64,000 nucleotides of DNA from Chitinophaga solisilvae. Its GTDB lineage: Bacteria > Bacteroidota > Bacteroidia > Chitinophagales > Chitinophagaceae. This document shows positions 1 through 9,383 of this stretch, piece after piece (positions within the stretch are counted from its first letter, which is position 1; each line of letters opens with the position of its first letter). Under the pieces are notes generated by a model. The model made no database searches, had not been told where the DNA came from, and was given only the letters and a program-made list of their open reading frames with translations. The stretch covers positions 248,001 through 312,000 of the forward strand of contig NZ_JAABOK010000008.1 of the NCBI RefSeq assembly GCF_009928525.1, read 5' to 3'. A program made the translations under genes and the position numbers.

Positions 1-1971
1 GTGGTGCTGCCTCCCCAGAACTATGACCGTCATAAAAAGAACAGTAAAATACTGATTGCAGACCCCGCACACGGGCTGGTGAATGTTTCAAAAGAAACCT
101 TCCTGCGGTCCTGGCTGGGCAGCAGCAGCCAGGGATTTGCCCTGCTGCTGGATCCTTCACCCGCTTTCTATGAACAGGAAGAAGAAAAGAAAACGGGCCG
201 TAACCTCACTTTTCTCTACCGCTACCTGCGCCCATACAAAGGTTACCTCGGTCAGTTGTTCACCGGCATGTTCGTGGCCAGCCTGCTTTCGCTGACAGCG
301 CCCTTCCTGACACAGGTACTGGTCGATTACGGTATCAGCCAGCAGGACATCGGATTTATCTACCTGATACTGGTGGCGCAGCTGGCGCTGTTTGCAGGCA
401 GTACAGCCATTGAAATGATCCGGGGGTGGCTGCTGCTGCATATGAGCTCACGCGTAAATATTGCCATCATCTCCGATTTCCTGATAAAGCTGATGAAACT
501 GCCTATCCGTTTCTTTGACACCAAAATGGTAGGCGACATCACACAACGCATCTCCGATCATTCACGTATTGAGCAGTTTCTTACCGGCACTTCCCTGAAT
601 ACGTTGTTTTCTCTGGTGAATATGCTGGTGTTCTCGGTGGTACTGGCAGTTTACAGCATCCCTGTCTTCCTTATTTTCATCGCAGGGTCCGCACTGTCTG
701 TCGGGTGGATCTCCTTCTTCCTGAAAAAACGGCGGGAACTGGATTACGCACGTTTCCAGCGGCGGAGTGAAAATCAGAATAATCTCTTCGAGATCATCAC
801 CGGCATGCAGGAAATTAAAATGAACGGCAGCGAAACCACTCACCGGTGGGGCTGGGAACATACCCAGGCAAAGCTGTTTAAAATCAGTGTCAGCAGTCTC
901 AGTCTGGCTCAATACCAGCATATCGGCTTTTCATTTTTCACGCAGCTGAAAAACATCCTCATATCCTTTCTGGCAGCCAGGGAAGCCTTGCACGGCCATA
1001 TCTCGCTGGGGATGATGCTCAGTATCTCTTATATCATCGGACAGCTGAACTCTCCTATTGCCCAGCTGCTGTCCTTTTTACAGGCAGCACAGGATGCCAG
1101 AATCAGTGTGGAGCGACTGAGCGAAATACATAACCGGGAAGAAGAAGAACAGCCGCATGAACTGAAGCCGGAAGAAGCGCTGCTGCATCTCACTGCGCCG
1201 GCGGCTCGCGGCCGGCTGAACGGAACGTATCCGGAAAGCGGCATCACGCTGGAAAATGTATCCTTTCAGTACGGCGATCCCGGCTCGCCGATGGTACTGG
1301 ATAATATCAATCTTACCATTCCTTTCGGAAAAACTACCGCCATCGTAGGCGCCAGCGGCAGTGGTAAAACCACGCTGATGAAACTGCTGCTGAAGTTTTA
1401 CGAACCGACAGAAGGAGATATACATCTCGGCGATATTCCGCTGCGGGCCGTATCCTCCCAATGGTGGCGCAGGCACTGCGGAGCCGTAATGTCAGACGGC
1501 TACATCTTTTCCAATACCATCGCACATAATATTTCTGTACAGGACGAAACAGATCAGCAAAGACTGATGGCTGCGGTAAAAATTGCGAACCTGGATTCGT
1601 TTGTCAACCGCCTTCCCCAGGGCTTCGCCACCAAAATCGGGAATACCGGCAGGGGCGTCAGTTCCGGGCAACGCCAGCGTATCCTGATTGCCAGGGCCGT
1701 CTACAAACAACCGGCTTTTCTTTTTCTTGATGAAGCCACCAGTACCCTGGATGCCAACAATGAAAAGATGATTATTGAAAACCTGGGACGCTTCTTTGAA
1801 AGCCGTACCGTACTGGTCATCGCACACCGGTTAAGCACCGTGAAACATGCTGACCAGATTATCGTGATGGACAACGGCCGCATTGTAGAACAGGGCGATC
1901 ATCAGACGCTGACAGCCCTGAAGGGAAAATATTATCACCTGGTAAAAAACCAGCTGGAGCTGGGAAACTAA
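1..1971 (+). CDS. Peptidase-containing ABC exporter (C39 bacteriocin-type), 5' end outside window
   Basis: Exports a peptide or protein across the inner membrane and probably cleaves its double-glycine leader. The reading frame is open at the left edge and begins inside the C39 peptidase domain: VVLPP at residues 2-6 follows where the catalytic His should be, and IADPA (about 19-23) carries the paired Asp. The membrane domain spans about 70-360. The ATPase domain shows Walker A GASGSGKT (about 450), a signature loop reading VSSGQRQR (about 550) instead of LSGGQ, Walker B FLFLDEATSTLD and the H-loop IAHRLST. The altered signature fits peptidase-type exporters of Bacteroidota. The first codon here (GTG) is not the true start. 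The HlyD adaptor follows after 3 bases. No precursor peptide is visible; it may lie to the left. Confidence 0.9.
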   Translation: MVLPPQNYDRHKKNSKILIADPAHGLVNVSKETFLRSWLGSSSQGFALLLDPSPAFYEQEEEKKTGRNLTFLYRYLRPYKGYLGQLFTGMFVASLLSLTAPFLTQVLVDYGISQQDIGFIYLILVAQLALFAGSTAIEMIRGWLLLHMSSRVNIAIISDFLIKLMKLPIRFFDTKMVGDITQRISDHSRIEQFLTGTSLNTLFSLVNMLVFSVVLAVYSIPVFLIFIAGSALSVGWISFFLKKRRELDYARFQRRSENQNNLFEIITGMQEIKMNGSETTHRWGWEHTQAKLFKISVSSLSLAQYQHIGFSFFTQLKNILISFLAAREALHGHISLGMMLSISYIIGQLNSPIAQLLSFLQAAQDARISVERLSEIHNREEEEQPHELKPEEALLHLTAPAARGRLNGTYPESGITLENVSFQYGDPGSPMVLDNINLTIPFGKTTAIVGASGSGKTTLMKLLLKFYEPTEGDIHLGDIPLRAVSSQWWRRHCGAVMSDGYIFSNTIAHNISVQDETDQQRLMAAVKIANLDSFVNRLPQGFATKIGNTGRGVSSGQRQRILIARAVYKQPAFLFLDEATSTLDANNEKMIIENLGRFFESRTVLVIAHRLSTVKHADQIIVMDNGRIVEQGDHQTLTALKGKYYHLVKNQLELGN

Positions 1972-1974
1972 AAA

Positions 1975-2934
1975 ATGACTATGCCGGAAAATATTGATCT
2001 GACAACAGTACACAGCGAAGAACTGCAGGAAATTATCGGCAGGCCACCGCGATGGGTAATACGCCGCGGCTCTGCCGTGGTGGCCGGCGTTGTGGTGCTC
2101 CTGCTGCTGGGAGCCTCGCTGATTAAATACCCTGCCATAGTTACCGCTCCGGTAACGCTGACCTCCTCTCCGCCACCCGTGAAGCTGGTGGCCGCAACGG
2201 CGGGTCATATAACAGCATTATACATCGAAGACAATGAACAGGTACAGGAAGAACAGGTGATAGCTGTCATTGACAACCCGGCGGTAACCCGGGATATGTT
2301 TTACCTGAAAACAATCTGCGCACAGCTGGATACCGCCATGGACCCGGCCCACAGCATCAGCAGGCTGACTTTACGCAAAGATATACAGGCAGCATCCCTG
2401 CAGGCCGACTACCTCGCACTTCTTCAGGCTATAGCCGGACAACCCGGCAACCACGCCGCTATCCGCAGTATGGCCAGCCGTATAACAGCGCAGCTCAGTA
2501 TCTGGGAAAGCCGCTATGTGCTTCGCAGCCCGGTGAAAGGCATTGCCTCCTTCTTCCGTATCCGGGAAAAAAATCAATACGTAACCGCCGGCGAAACAGT
2601 CTGCGTAATAACGCCCTCCTCCCCGCTGGCTTACAACGTGTATCTGCAGTTACCCAGGTACAAGGCAGGCAAAGTCAAAGCCGGGCAAACCGCGCTGATC
2701 AGGCTACAGGAATTTCCGGAGGGGGAATTCGGCAGACTTAAAGCCACTATCGGCAGCCTCTCCCATGTGCCGCTCGACAGCAGCTATACCGTAGTGCTGA
2801 CGCTGAAAGACGGACTGCGGACCACTAAACAGCAGGAGATTCCCCGGCGTCCGGAAATTGCAGGCACAGCTGATATTATCATTGAACAGAAAAGCATCCT
2901 CCGGAGGATCTTTGAAAACATCACCGGCAAATGA
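1975..2934 (+). CDS. HlyD-family membrane fusion protein
   Basis: Periplasmic adaptor that should link the upstream ABC exporter to an outer-membrane channel. One transmembrane helix lies at about residues 29-48. It is followed by a lipoyl-like half-motif (VAATAGHITALYIEDNEQVQ) that binds its mate around RSPVKGIASFF, then a beta-barrel region. At 319 residues with only a short helical hairpin it is smaller than classic HlyD (about 480). Either ATG at 1975 or 1981 could start it. The stop overlaps the next ATG by four bases (ATGA), so translation is probably coupled. Family assignment is firm; the exported substrate is unknown. Confidence 0.85.
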   Translation: MTMPENIDLTTVHSEELQEIIGRPPRWVIRRGSAVVAGVVVLLLLGASLIKYPAIVTAPVTLTSSPPPVKLVAATAGHITALYIEDNEQVQEEQVIAVIDNPAVTRDMFYLKTICAQLDTAMDPAHSISRLTLRKDIQAASLQADYLALLQAIAGQPGNHAAIRSMASRITAQLSIWESRYVLRSPVKGIASFFRIREKNQYVTAGETVCVITPSSPLAYNVYLQLPRYKAGKVKAGQTALIRLQEFPEGEFGRLKATIGSLSHVPLDSSYTVVLTLKDGLRTTKQQEIPRRPEIAGTADIIIEQKSILRRIFENITGK

Positions 2935-4670
2935 TAATCAAAATACTATACCTCCTGCTCTGCGGGCTTTTCAGGTCAAAGAAGGAAATCCGTCTGCCTG
3001 AATATCAGTTGCTGATGACGGTTTCCCGCATACGTATTATTGGCATAAATCAGCTCCGGATAGAAGGCCTGAAACTCGTATCTGCCCGTAAATACTGTGT
3101 GACCATTGCGCAGCTGCATCTCCGCTTTCATCCGCGTGCCATCCTGCGGAAGAAAACATGGAGCGCGGCCGTCAGCCTTACAGCAGATATGATACACCTG
3201 CAACGGCTGCCACCCGGAGATACGGATACCCCAAAGGCTGCAGGCGATACTCCCCCACCTGAGCCCTTTTTAAAACTGATGCAGCTGTACCGGAAAATAT
3301 CGCGGATACTGTTTAACTATCCGCTGCACATAACCGTGAAAGGTTTTTCTTTTGAGCAATACCGCCTTCCGTTACTGCAATCGGTCAGTATACAGGGCAA
3401 CCGGATAAGCATAGCGCTCCACGGCCAGCTCCTTACCGGCGAAATCCAGGGTCCGCAACGCAGGATAACGCTCCGGCTGCAAACACCTTTTGACAGCCGC
3501 CGGGGTATCAGCGTAGGTGCGTTACAGTTAGCCTGGCAGGAAACAGGCAGGCAGGAAGAGGCGGGTTACACCTTTTCTTTTGATATGGAGATGACCGGCA
3601 TACAGCTGCAGCACAGGTACATCAGTCAGGAAGCCTGTCACCTCAACAAAATAGAAGCCGGCATTAAGATAGCGCTGAACAGGGAGAAAATAGCTTTTAC
3701 AGATGACTCCACGGTAGACATAGATGGCTGCCCGGTTTCCGTCCGCATCTTTTCCCTGAAAAAAACATGGCCGGTAATCAACTGCTTCTGCGTGGCAGAA
3801 GCCGGCCATCATATCATTCAGCGCATTACCGCACGCTTCCGGAACAGACTGCTGCGTGTAGGCGACTCCGATAGCATCCGGCTGATCCTGTTAGTAAAAT
3901 CAGATCTGTTTCATCCGCAGAAATTATCTGTCAGCCTGGATATGCAGGCGGGAGGATTTGATATGGACAGGATGGAGCTGGACCTGCACTACCTGAAGCA
4001 TCCGTTTGTACATACCGTTGCAGGAACGGATAAGACGATCCGCCTGGAAACTGTTGAAACGGCCGCTTTTCTTCCGTTGCAAAACATACAGCCACTACTC
4101 CCGCAGCTGGTCGTTTTTTGTGAAGATCCCGATTTTCATAAACATGCCGGCGTAGACAAATACTTTATCTGCAAGGCCGTTATCAGGAATATCATGAACC
4201 GGAAAATTGTGTCAGGAGCCAGCACCATCACCATGCAGTTAACCAAAAATCTTTTTCTGAGCCCGGAAACATCCTTGCTGCGGAAGCTGGAAGAAACGGC
4301 CATTGCGCTTTCCATGGAAACGATGTTCAGCGTACCGAAAGACAGGATACTGGAAATATACCTGAACATTATTGAATTTGCACCGATGGTTTACGGTGTA
4401 AAGGAAGGGACCGCATTTTATTTCGGCAAGCATCCCAATGAGCTGTCGTTAACAGAGATCATTGTGCTGACCTACATCATCCCCCGGCCGGTGCACTTCT
4501 GCGAAGCCTTGCTGGCCCGCACGCCGCAGCTGACCGGCAACCTGAGAAAATACACCGGTGACACCGGACGCTGGCTGCTGCAGTTTGAAATAATTACCCG
4601 GGAAGATTATGAAAATCTGGAGAAGAAAATTGTTTTCAGTGAAAGATTCGGAACCCTTGATTTATCCTGA
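2931..4670 (+). CDS. GT51 peptidoglycan transglycosylase-domain protein with long N-terminal extension
   Basis: The C-terminal part (about 390-540) carries the glycosyltransferase-51 motifs of class A penicillin-binding proteins and MtgA: EDPDFHKHAG with the catalytic Glu at residue 398, GASTITMQLTKN, RKLEETAIALSME and KDRILEIYLN. This domain polymerises lipid II into glycan strands. There is no transpeptidase domain. Residues 1-18 form a membrane anchor. Residues about 20-370 are an unrecognised, probably beta-rich region, perhaps AsmA-like, and that is a guess. The gene overlaps the HlyD gene by four bases and is followed after 3 bases by a polysaccharide deacetylase, so it sits in an exporter operon, which is an unusual place for a cell-wall polymerase. 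Confidence 0.82.
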   Translation: MIIKILYLLLCGLFRSKKEIRLPEYQLLMTVSRIRIIGINQLRIEGLKLVSARKYCVTIAQLHLRFHPRAILRKKTWSAAVSLTADMIHLQRLPPGDTDTPKAAGDTPPPEPFLKLMQLYRKISRILFNYPLHITVKGFSFEQYRLPLLQSVSIQGNRISIALHGQLLTGEIQGPQRRITLRLQTPFDSRRGISVGALQLAWQETGRQEEAGYTFSFDMEMTGIQLQHRYISQEACHLNKIEAGIKIALNREKIAFTDDSTVDIDGCPVSVRIFSLKKTWPVINCFCVAEAGHHIIQRITARFRNRLLRVGDSDSIRLILLVKSDLFHPQKLSVSLDMQAGGFDMDRMELDLHYLKHPFVHTVAGTDKTIRLETVETAAFLPLQNIQPLLPQLVVFCEDPDFHKHAGVDKYFICKAVIRNIMNRKIVSGASTITMQLTKNLFLSPETSLLRKLEETAIALSMETMFSVPKDRILEIYLNIIEFAPMVYGVKEGTAFYFGKHPNELSLTEIIVLTYIIPRPVHFCEALLARTPQLTGNLRKYTGDTGRWLLQFEIITREDYENLEKKIVFSERFGTLDLS

Positions 4671-4673
4671 TCC

Positions 4674-5540
4674 ATGCACCACACGCCATCAGACAAAACA
4701 ATATACCTGACCTTTGACGACGGTATAGAACCCGGTACGCAGGAAGTGCTGAACGTACTGGAAGAAAACAATACCGCTGCCACCTTCTTTCTCACCGGCA
4801 TTCATACCCGGTACTCCTGTGATAAAGACCGTGCGGACACGCTGGACATTTTAAACCGGATCAGGCAGCATCATGCATTGGGAAATCACAGCTACACCCA
4901 CTGTTACGGGTGCTACCAGGAATATTATCAGCAGGGGCTGCTGACAGATGACCGGGGCACACGGCTTAGCGTAACATCGGACTTTCAGCAGCAGGATCAT
5001 TTTATACATAGGCTGACGGAAGATATATACCCGTTTATTACAGCTGTTCCGCGACTGGCCAGGCTGCCTGCGAAAAATGCCTGGCAGCTGTCTGCCCCAC
5101 CCTTCCGTAAAACGGAGCGTGGCGCTGAAGCAGCCGCCGGCAGCCTGTTTCAGGCTGGCTACGAGGTATTTGGCTGGGATGATGAATGGAAAATGAGTTT
5201 TGATTTTGCACAGGACATTAAACAGAGAAAGGAAGAAGTGATGGCAGCCATTACCGGCTATCCGGATTATACGCGGCTATATCCCTGGTTTGACATGCTG
5301 GCGCCGGAGCATATACATAAAGATCGTCTGACAGAGCCATGGATGGATGTTTTCAAAAGGATACTCCTGCACCCCAAACAACATTTTGTACTGCTGATGC
5401 ATGACCGTGCATTCCGGCAGCATCCTGCGTATCAGGCAGCCGATCAGCTGCATCTGTTAATCAGGTTTTTAAAATCGGCCGGTATACGTTTCCGTACATT
5501 AGCTGATTATATGAAACCGCTCCGTAACGGAAGCGTCTAG
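4674..5540 (+). CDS. Polysaccharide deacetylase (NodB/CE4-like)
   Basis: Probable metal-dependent deacetylase acting on an N-acetylated glycan. Visible CE4 motifs: TFDDG near residue 15, with the catalytic-base and metal Asp pair; NHSYTH near residue 65 (metal His pair H-x3-H); PPFRKT and FGWDDEW in the middle; and LLMHDRAF near the C-terminus. No signal peptide is seen, so it may be cytosolic or exported by another route. It is the last gene of the operon with the exporter, adaptor and transglycosylase. That setting suggests modification of peptidoglycan or of a surface glycan. The 288-residue length and the insertion between motifs 2 and 3 are slightly larger than in minimal NodB domains. 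Confidence 0.82.
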   Translation: MHHTPSDKTIYLTFDDGIEPGTQEVLNVLEENNTAATFFLTGIHTRYSCDKDRADTLDILNRIRQHHALGNHSYTHCYGCYQEYYQQGLLTDDRGTRLSVTSDFQQQDHFIHRLTEDIYPFITAVPRLARLPAKNAWQLSAPPFRKTERGAEAAAGSLFQAGYEVFGWDDEWKMSFDFAQDIKQRKEEVMAAITGYPDYTRLYPWFDMLAPEHIHKDRLTEPWMDVFKRILLHPKQHFVLLMHDRAFRQHPAYQAADQLHLLIRFLKSAGIRFRTLADYMKPLRNGSV

Positions 5541-5559
5541 CTGTACCGCTGTTACTGGA

Positions 5560-6132
5560 TCAGAGCAGCTGGCCGTCATAATGTTCCAGCTGATGCCGGA
5601 AGCTAAGCTCCATCTGCCGGTCTATATCCTGTAAGGAATAGATGGTTGCGGGGCTGGAGATATTCCGGAGCTGTACATGCATCGCGTCTGTAAAACCGGA
5701 CCAGTACAGTCCGCAATCCAGTCCGAGCCGTTTTGCTTCTTCTCCGTAAATCTGATAGCCGTTCACGTTATTAATCAGTACCGTAGCATCCCATATGGGC
5801 CGGCTACCGGCCATCCATACGCAATCCAATGCTTCTCCCCACTGGTGCCATGAAAGTCCGGGTATAGCATTGGTGGCATGCGGGCCCTCCTGCGGGTTCA
5901 CCTGTTCCAGGCATTCGGCCAGGAAGGGTGCGCCTGCGGACCGCAGACCGGTTATTTCAGCGGTTATTTCCTCCGCATTCCTGGAACGTTTCCAGTAAGC
6001 AGCCTGTATAAGCGGGTCGCGCAGCCCTTCCGTCGGGCGCATGACAACACCGCGCTGCGAACAACGCATCAGCAATACGGAGGCTTTGATCCGGAATTCA
6101 GGTATAAGCCGGGATAAGTGACTGTCAGGCAT
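5560..6132 (-). CDS. M15-family peptidase-like protein (CwlK/VanY-type endopeptidase)
   Basis: Likely zinc peptidase cleaving peptidoglycan stem peptides. The zinc motif SWHQWGEALD (about residues 100-110) matches the SxHxxGxAxD pattern of M15 enzymes, and DAMHVQL near residue 150 supplies the third zinc ligand. The N-terminal RCSQRGVVMRPTEGLRDPLIQ fits the usual start of the L-Ala-D-Glu endopeptidase fold. No signal peptide is evident. It is convergent with the deacetylase gene and ends 19 bases from it, with no clear terminator between them. At 190 residues it is of normal size. Confidence 0.75.
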   Translation of the reverse strand: MPDSHLSRLIPEFRIKASVLLMRCSQRGVVMRPTEGLRDPLIQAAYWKRSRNAEEITAEITGLRSAGAPFLAECLEQVNPQEGPHATNAIPGLSWHQWGEALDCVWMAGSRPIWDATVLINNVNGYQIYGEEAKRLGLDCGLYWSGFTDAMHVQLRNISSPATIYSLQDIDRQMELSFRHQLEHYDGQLL

Positions 6133-6223
6133 ATTTCAGGTTATTAACAATGAGGGATTACACACAGGCATACACTATCTGTAATTTAAAAAAAAGACGG
6201 CAATAATCAAAGCTGCTGACCGG

Positions 6224-6261
6224 TGTATCCGGCGGCGCGTGCAGCAAGGCCGCCGGATACA
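6224..6261 (-). terminator. Hairpin downstream of rph
   Basis: A perfect 13-bp inverted repeat (6224-6236 with 6249-6261, 12-base loop) lies 11 bases past the rph stop. In the rph direction no T-run follows directly; a T-rich stretch lies about 30 bases further on. It may be a weak terminator or a 3'-end stabilising hairpin. Confidence 0.5.
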
Positions 6262-6271
6262 TATCTGTTGC

Positions 6272-8881
6272 CTACAGCAGCTCAATATATCCTTCCGTGC
6301 CATGTACACGGATCTGTTGTCCGTCTTTTATGAGGCGGGTCGCATTTTCGACGCAAACGACTGCAGGCAGGCCATACTCGCGCGCTATAACAGCGCCGTG
6401 GGTCATTATACCGCCTACTTCGGTGACCAGCCCTTTGATGGTGACAAACAAGGGCGTCCAGCTGGGATCCGTAAAAGTGGTGACCAGTATATCCCCTTCT
6501 TCGAGGTCGGCATCTTCCATGTTCAGGATCACCCGTGCCCGGCCTTCTACCATACCGGATGATACCGGCAATCCGGCGATGGCATCTGCAGGAAGGTTTT
6601 CACGTTTATACGCTCCCGTTATAATTTCACCATCAGATGTGATGAGGCGGGGTGGCGTCAGTTTTTCATAAACGGTATATTCTTCCTTCCGGCGGCGAAT
6701 CAGCTGCTCATCAGCCTTCCCCGTACGCACAGCTTCGCGGAATTCTTCAAAGGTAAGATAGAAGACATCAGCAGTATCCTGTATAGCCCGCAGCTGCACA
6801 AGCTGCGCCGCCTCTTTCAGCAAAGCCTGTTTGTAGATGAGGTAACGGCTCACGATGGCATACTTGGGGTATTCCCGGTAACCGGCGTAATTCCGGAGCA
6901 GGCTGATATTTTCCTTTATTTCCTTTATTTTCTCTCCGGCATCCGGAAGATGCAGCAGTTGCTCCGTCAGCTCCGCTTCTTTTTTCCGGGCTGCCTGCCG
7001 CCCTTCTTCAAATTTCTGCTTACCTGCGCCCGGCGCTGCATTCCGCAGGTTACCGAGGATCATGGGTACCAGTGTAAATGGCTTTTCGCTCCAGCGGGGC
7101 CTGGATATGTCTATCTCTCCGGCACAACGCATACCATACCTGCTGAGATAATTGTCTATAGCCTCACGTACCTGTTGCCCGCCGGCAAACTGCGGCAGTG
7201 CTTCCAGGAAGTTATCGTCTGTTACCTGTTGCAGGTAAGCTATAATACCGGGATAAGGGCGGATCAGATCTGCCAGTGCCAGCAGGTCCAGCCCCATTTC
7301 CGAGGTAATATTACCGGATACAGACAGGGAAAGGATATCTGCCACATTCTTTTCCCCCAGCCATTCATAGATCCTTTCATTAATCCGGAAGGCGGCATTG
7401 ATGGCGGCCATAATCATGCCCATGTTATGTGGATGCTGCATGATCGTCTTCAGTTCCTGTATATCTGCTATGATGAAATCGAACAGTTCCGGTCCTGATT
7501 TTGTAAGGATATGCTTTTTCAGCGCTGTTGCCGATTCCTCGAAACGCTGTATCATGGCGGAGGCGATCGCGGGGTCATTACCAAGGGGTGCTGGCGCGGG
7601 TGGCGCTTCCTTACATTTATCTGCCGGCTGCACTTCCGTTTCTTGCGGCAATTGCGGGATAAAATGTTCCCGTGCCATGATTGTCTTCAATGCATCGTTG
7701 ATCAGCGGATCGGATTTCCCCAGTGTATTCATCAGTCTTTCCCGGCCTGCCGGTGAGGATAGAAAATGTGTTATATCTACAAACAATCTGCCGCCGGCCT
7801 TACGTATAGGCGCTGGCGTGATAAGCTGGTAAAAGGAGAGCCCCAGCGGCTTAATGGGGTCTGTCATCATCTGCTGATGTCCTACGGAAACGTATACACG
7901 ATTTTCCCGGTCATCTGCTTCCGGGATGGGAAATAAGGTAGTTATGGGCCGGCTCTGGACAATATAAAATCCATCTTCCGCCAGGCACCATTCTATGTCC
8001 TGCGGCTGTCCGAAATGAGTCGCTATTATCCGGCCGGTATGCGCCAGCAACAAAACCTGTTCATCTGTCAACACCTGTCTGTGTTGCTTTTCAGGCTCAA
8101 CTGCGGCCTCCTCTGTACCGCCGTCCGTCAGCGCATAGGTGGCCAGTTTCTTGACTGCAATGTGCTTATCAATAATTGTTCCGTCGCTGACCTTATATAC
8201 GTCCGGGTTCACCAGACCAGCTACCAGAGCCTCTCCCAGCCCGAATCCGGCATCAATTGAAACTACTTTTCTGCTGGCAGTAACAGGATCGGCGGTGAAC
8301 ATAATACCTGCCGACTGCGGAAATACCATCCGCTGTACAACCACTGCCAGCAGCACTTTGCGGTGACCGAAGCCGTTCCGGATCCTGTAGGTGACAGCCC
8401 TGGCTGTAAACAGGGAAGCCCAGCACCTGCTGATATGCCGGAGTATCGCTGCCTCGCCGGTAATATTCAGGTAAGTATCCTGTTGTCCGGCAAACGACGC
8501 TGCCGGCAAATCTTCCGCCGTAGCGCTGGACCTTACCGCATATGCGCCGCCGGCTCCCAGCCGGGACAGCTGCCTGCTGATCTCTTCCGCTATACCGGCA
8601 GGAATGGTGATTCCTTCGATGATACTGCGGATCTGCGCACTGAGGTGGCTGATCTCCGCCTGGTTATCCGCCTTCAGCAGGGATAACCCGTCCATCAATG
8701 CTCCCACGGCAGGCGCTGCAGCTATTACGCTTTCAAATGCTGCTGTTGAAACAATGAATCCTTCCGGTACACGGATGCCGGCTATCTTTGTCAGTTCTCC
8801 CAGGTTGGCGCCTTTACCGCCGGCAAGTGCCGTTTGGGTGTAGTCTGTTTCCCGGAAATCAAATACAAACGAATCCGTCAT
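6272..8881 (-). CDS. rph: Rifamycin phosphotransferase
   Basis: Inactivates rifamycins by moving the beta phosphate of ATP onto the ansa-chain hydroxyl, with a swivelling His domain. The 869-residue length matches Rph. The N-terminal ATP-grasp domain (about 1-315) contains GGKGANLGEL, RSSATAEDLPAASFAGQ and PQDIEWCLAE. The antibiotic-binding middle domain (about 325-755) contains VSVGHQQMMTDPIKPLGLSF and YGMRCAGEIDISRPRW. The C-terminal domain holds the phospho-carrier His828 in GGIMTHGAVIAREYG. These stretches agree closely with my memory of the Listeria enzyme, including parts outside the core shared with PEP synthase, so I prefer Rph to a generic PEP synthase. It appears monocistronic. Confidence 0.88.
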   Translation of the reverse strand: MTDSFVFDFRETDYTQTALAGGKGANLGELTKIAGIRVPEGFIVSTAAFESVIAAAPAVGALMDGLSLLKADNQAEISHLSAQIRSIIEGITIPAGIAEEISRQLSRLGAGGAYAVRSSATAEDLPAASFAGQQDTYLNITGEAAILRHISRCWASLFTARAVTYRIRNGFGHRKVLLAVVVQRMVFPQSAGIMFTADPVTASRKVVSIDAGFGLGEALVAGLVNPDVYKVSDGTIIDKHIAVKKLATYALTDGGTEEAAVEPEKQHRQVLTDEQVLLLAHTGRIIATHFGQPQDIEWCLAEDGFYIVQSRPITTLFPIPEADDRENRVYVSVGHQQMMTDPIKPLGLSFYQLITPAPIRKAGGRLFVDITHFLSSPAGRERLMNTLGKSDPLINDALKTIMAREHFIPQLPQETEVQPADKCKEAPPAPAPLGNDPAIASAMIQRFEESATALKKHILTKSGPELFDFIIADIQELKTIMQHPHNMGMIMAAINAAFRINERIYEWLGEKNVADILSLSVSGNITSEMGLDLLALADLIRPYPGIIAYLQQVTDDNFLEALPQFAGGQQVREAIDNYLSRYGMRCAGEIDISRPRWSEKPFTLVPMILGNLRNAAPGAGKQKFEEGRQAARKKEAELTEQLLHLPDAGEKIKEIKENISLLRNYAGYREYPKYAIVSRYLIYKQALLKEAAQLVQLRAIQDTADVFYLTFEEFREAVRTGKADEQLIRRRKEEYTVYEKLTPPRLITSDGEIITGAYKRENLPADAIAGLPVSSGMVEGRARVILNMEDADLEEGDILVTTFTDPSWTPLFVTIKGLVTEVGGIMTHGAVIAREYGLPAVVCVENATRLIKDGQQIRVHGTEGYIELL

Positions 8882-9383
8882 ATTAGCTGTGTTTTGTTTT
8901 TCTCCCGATTTGTAGTAACAGCGCTGTCATTCACAGGTAACGGGGTACGCCGGGCGGCGCTCCGCTACTGTTCTCTTCTTTCCTGATGATGATATGAGTA
9001 GTGAATTCACTGATAAAAACCAGCACTGCAGGGTCAAAAGTATCTAATCGTTCCCTGTCAAAAAATCATTTCGTACTATTTTTTTTCTGCGCAATAAACG
9101 AGGTAAGCAAAGCGTTTACCTTACAACCAGGCACGGGTACAGCACTGCAAAAAATCTGTCCCGCACAGCTGCCCGGATTCTGCCATTTTCTTCTCCGGCA
9201 TCTTTGAAAAATTTCATTCAACCCTTACCTCTGGGGCATACACATTTGAACATTACCATAAGGTAGAAACCGCTTATGGCATTTTCTGAGAAAAAAATGT
9301 ACCGGGCCCTGAAACCCCTGCTGACAGCTGGTTCCAGAACCCGGATTTATCTGTTCATTCAGAACAGGATGGTGATAGCTGAA
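8882..9383. other. Intergenic region between rph and an alpha/beta hydrolase gene
   Basis: About 500 bases with no convincing gene. The two plus-strand frames here lack recognisable domains and one runs into the antisense of the hydrolase. The only signal I can support is a promoter-like pair of boxes for rph near 9035-9065. I saw no copy of the rifamycin-associated element known from actinobacteria. Confidence 0.6.
9035..9065 (-). promoter_or_regulatory. Candidate Bacteroidota promoter for rph
   Basis: Read on the minus strand, TTTTTTG (9059-9065) is followed after 16 bases by TACTTTTG (9035-9042). This matches the Bacteroidota TTTG / TAnnTTTG primary-sigma consensus apart from a slightly short spacer. 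It would give an rph leader of roughly 150 bases. Confidence 0.45.

Noticed and set aside
6272..8881. Plain phosphoenolpyruvate synthase
   Set aside because: Domain order is ATP-grasp, drug domain, C-terminal His domain; the middle domain matches Rph, and the PEP-binding TIM barrel of the synthase is absent.
8882..9065. Rifamycin-associated element upstream of rph
   Set aside because: No sequence resembling the actinobacterial element; only generic promoter boxes are visible.
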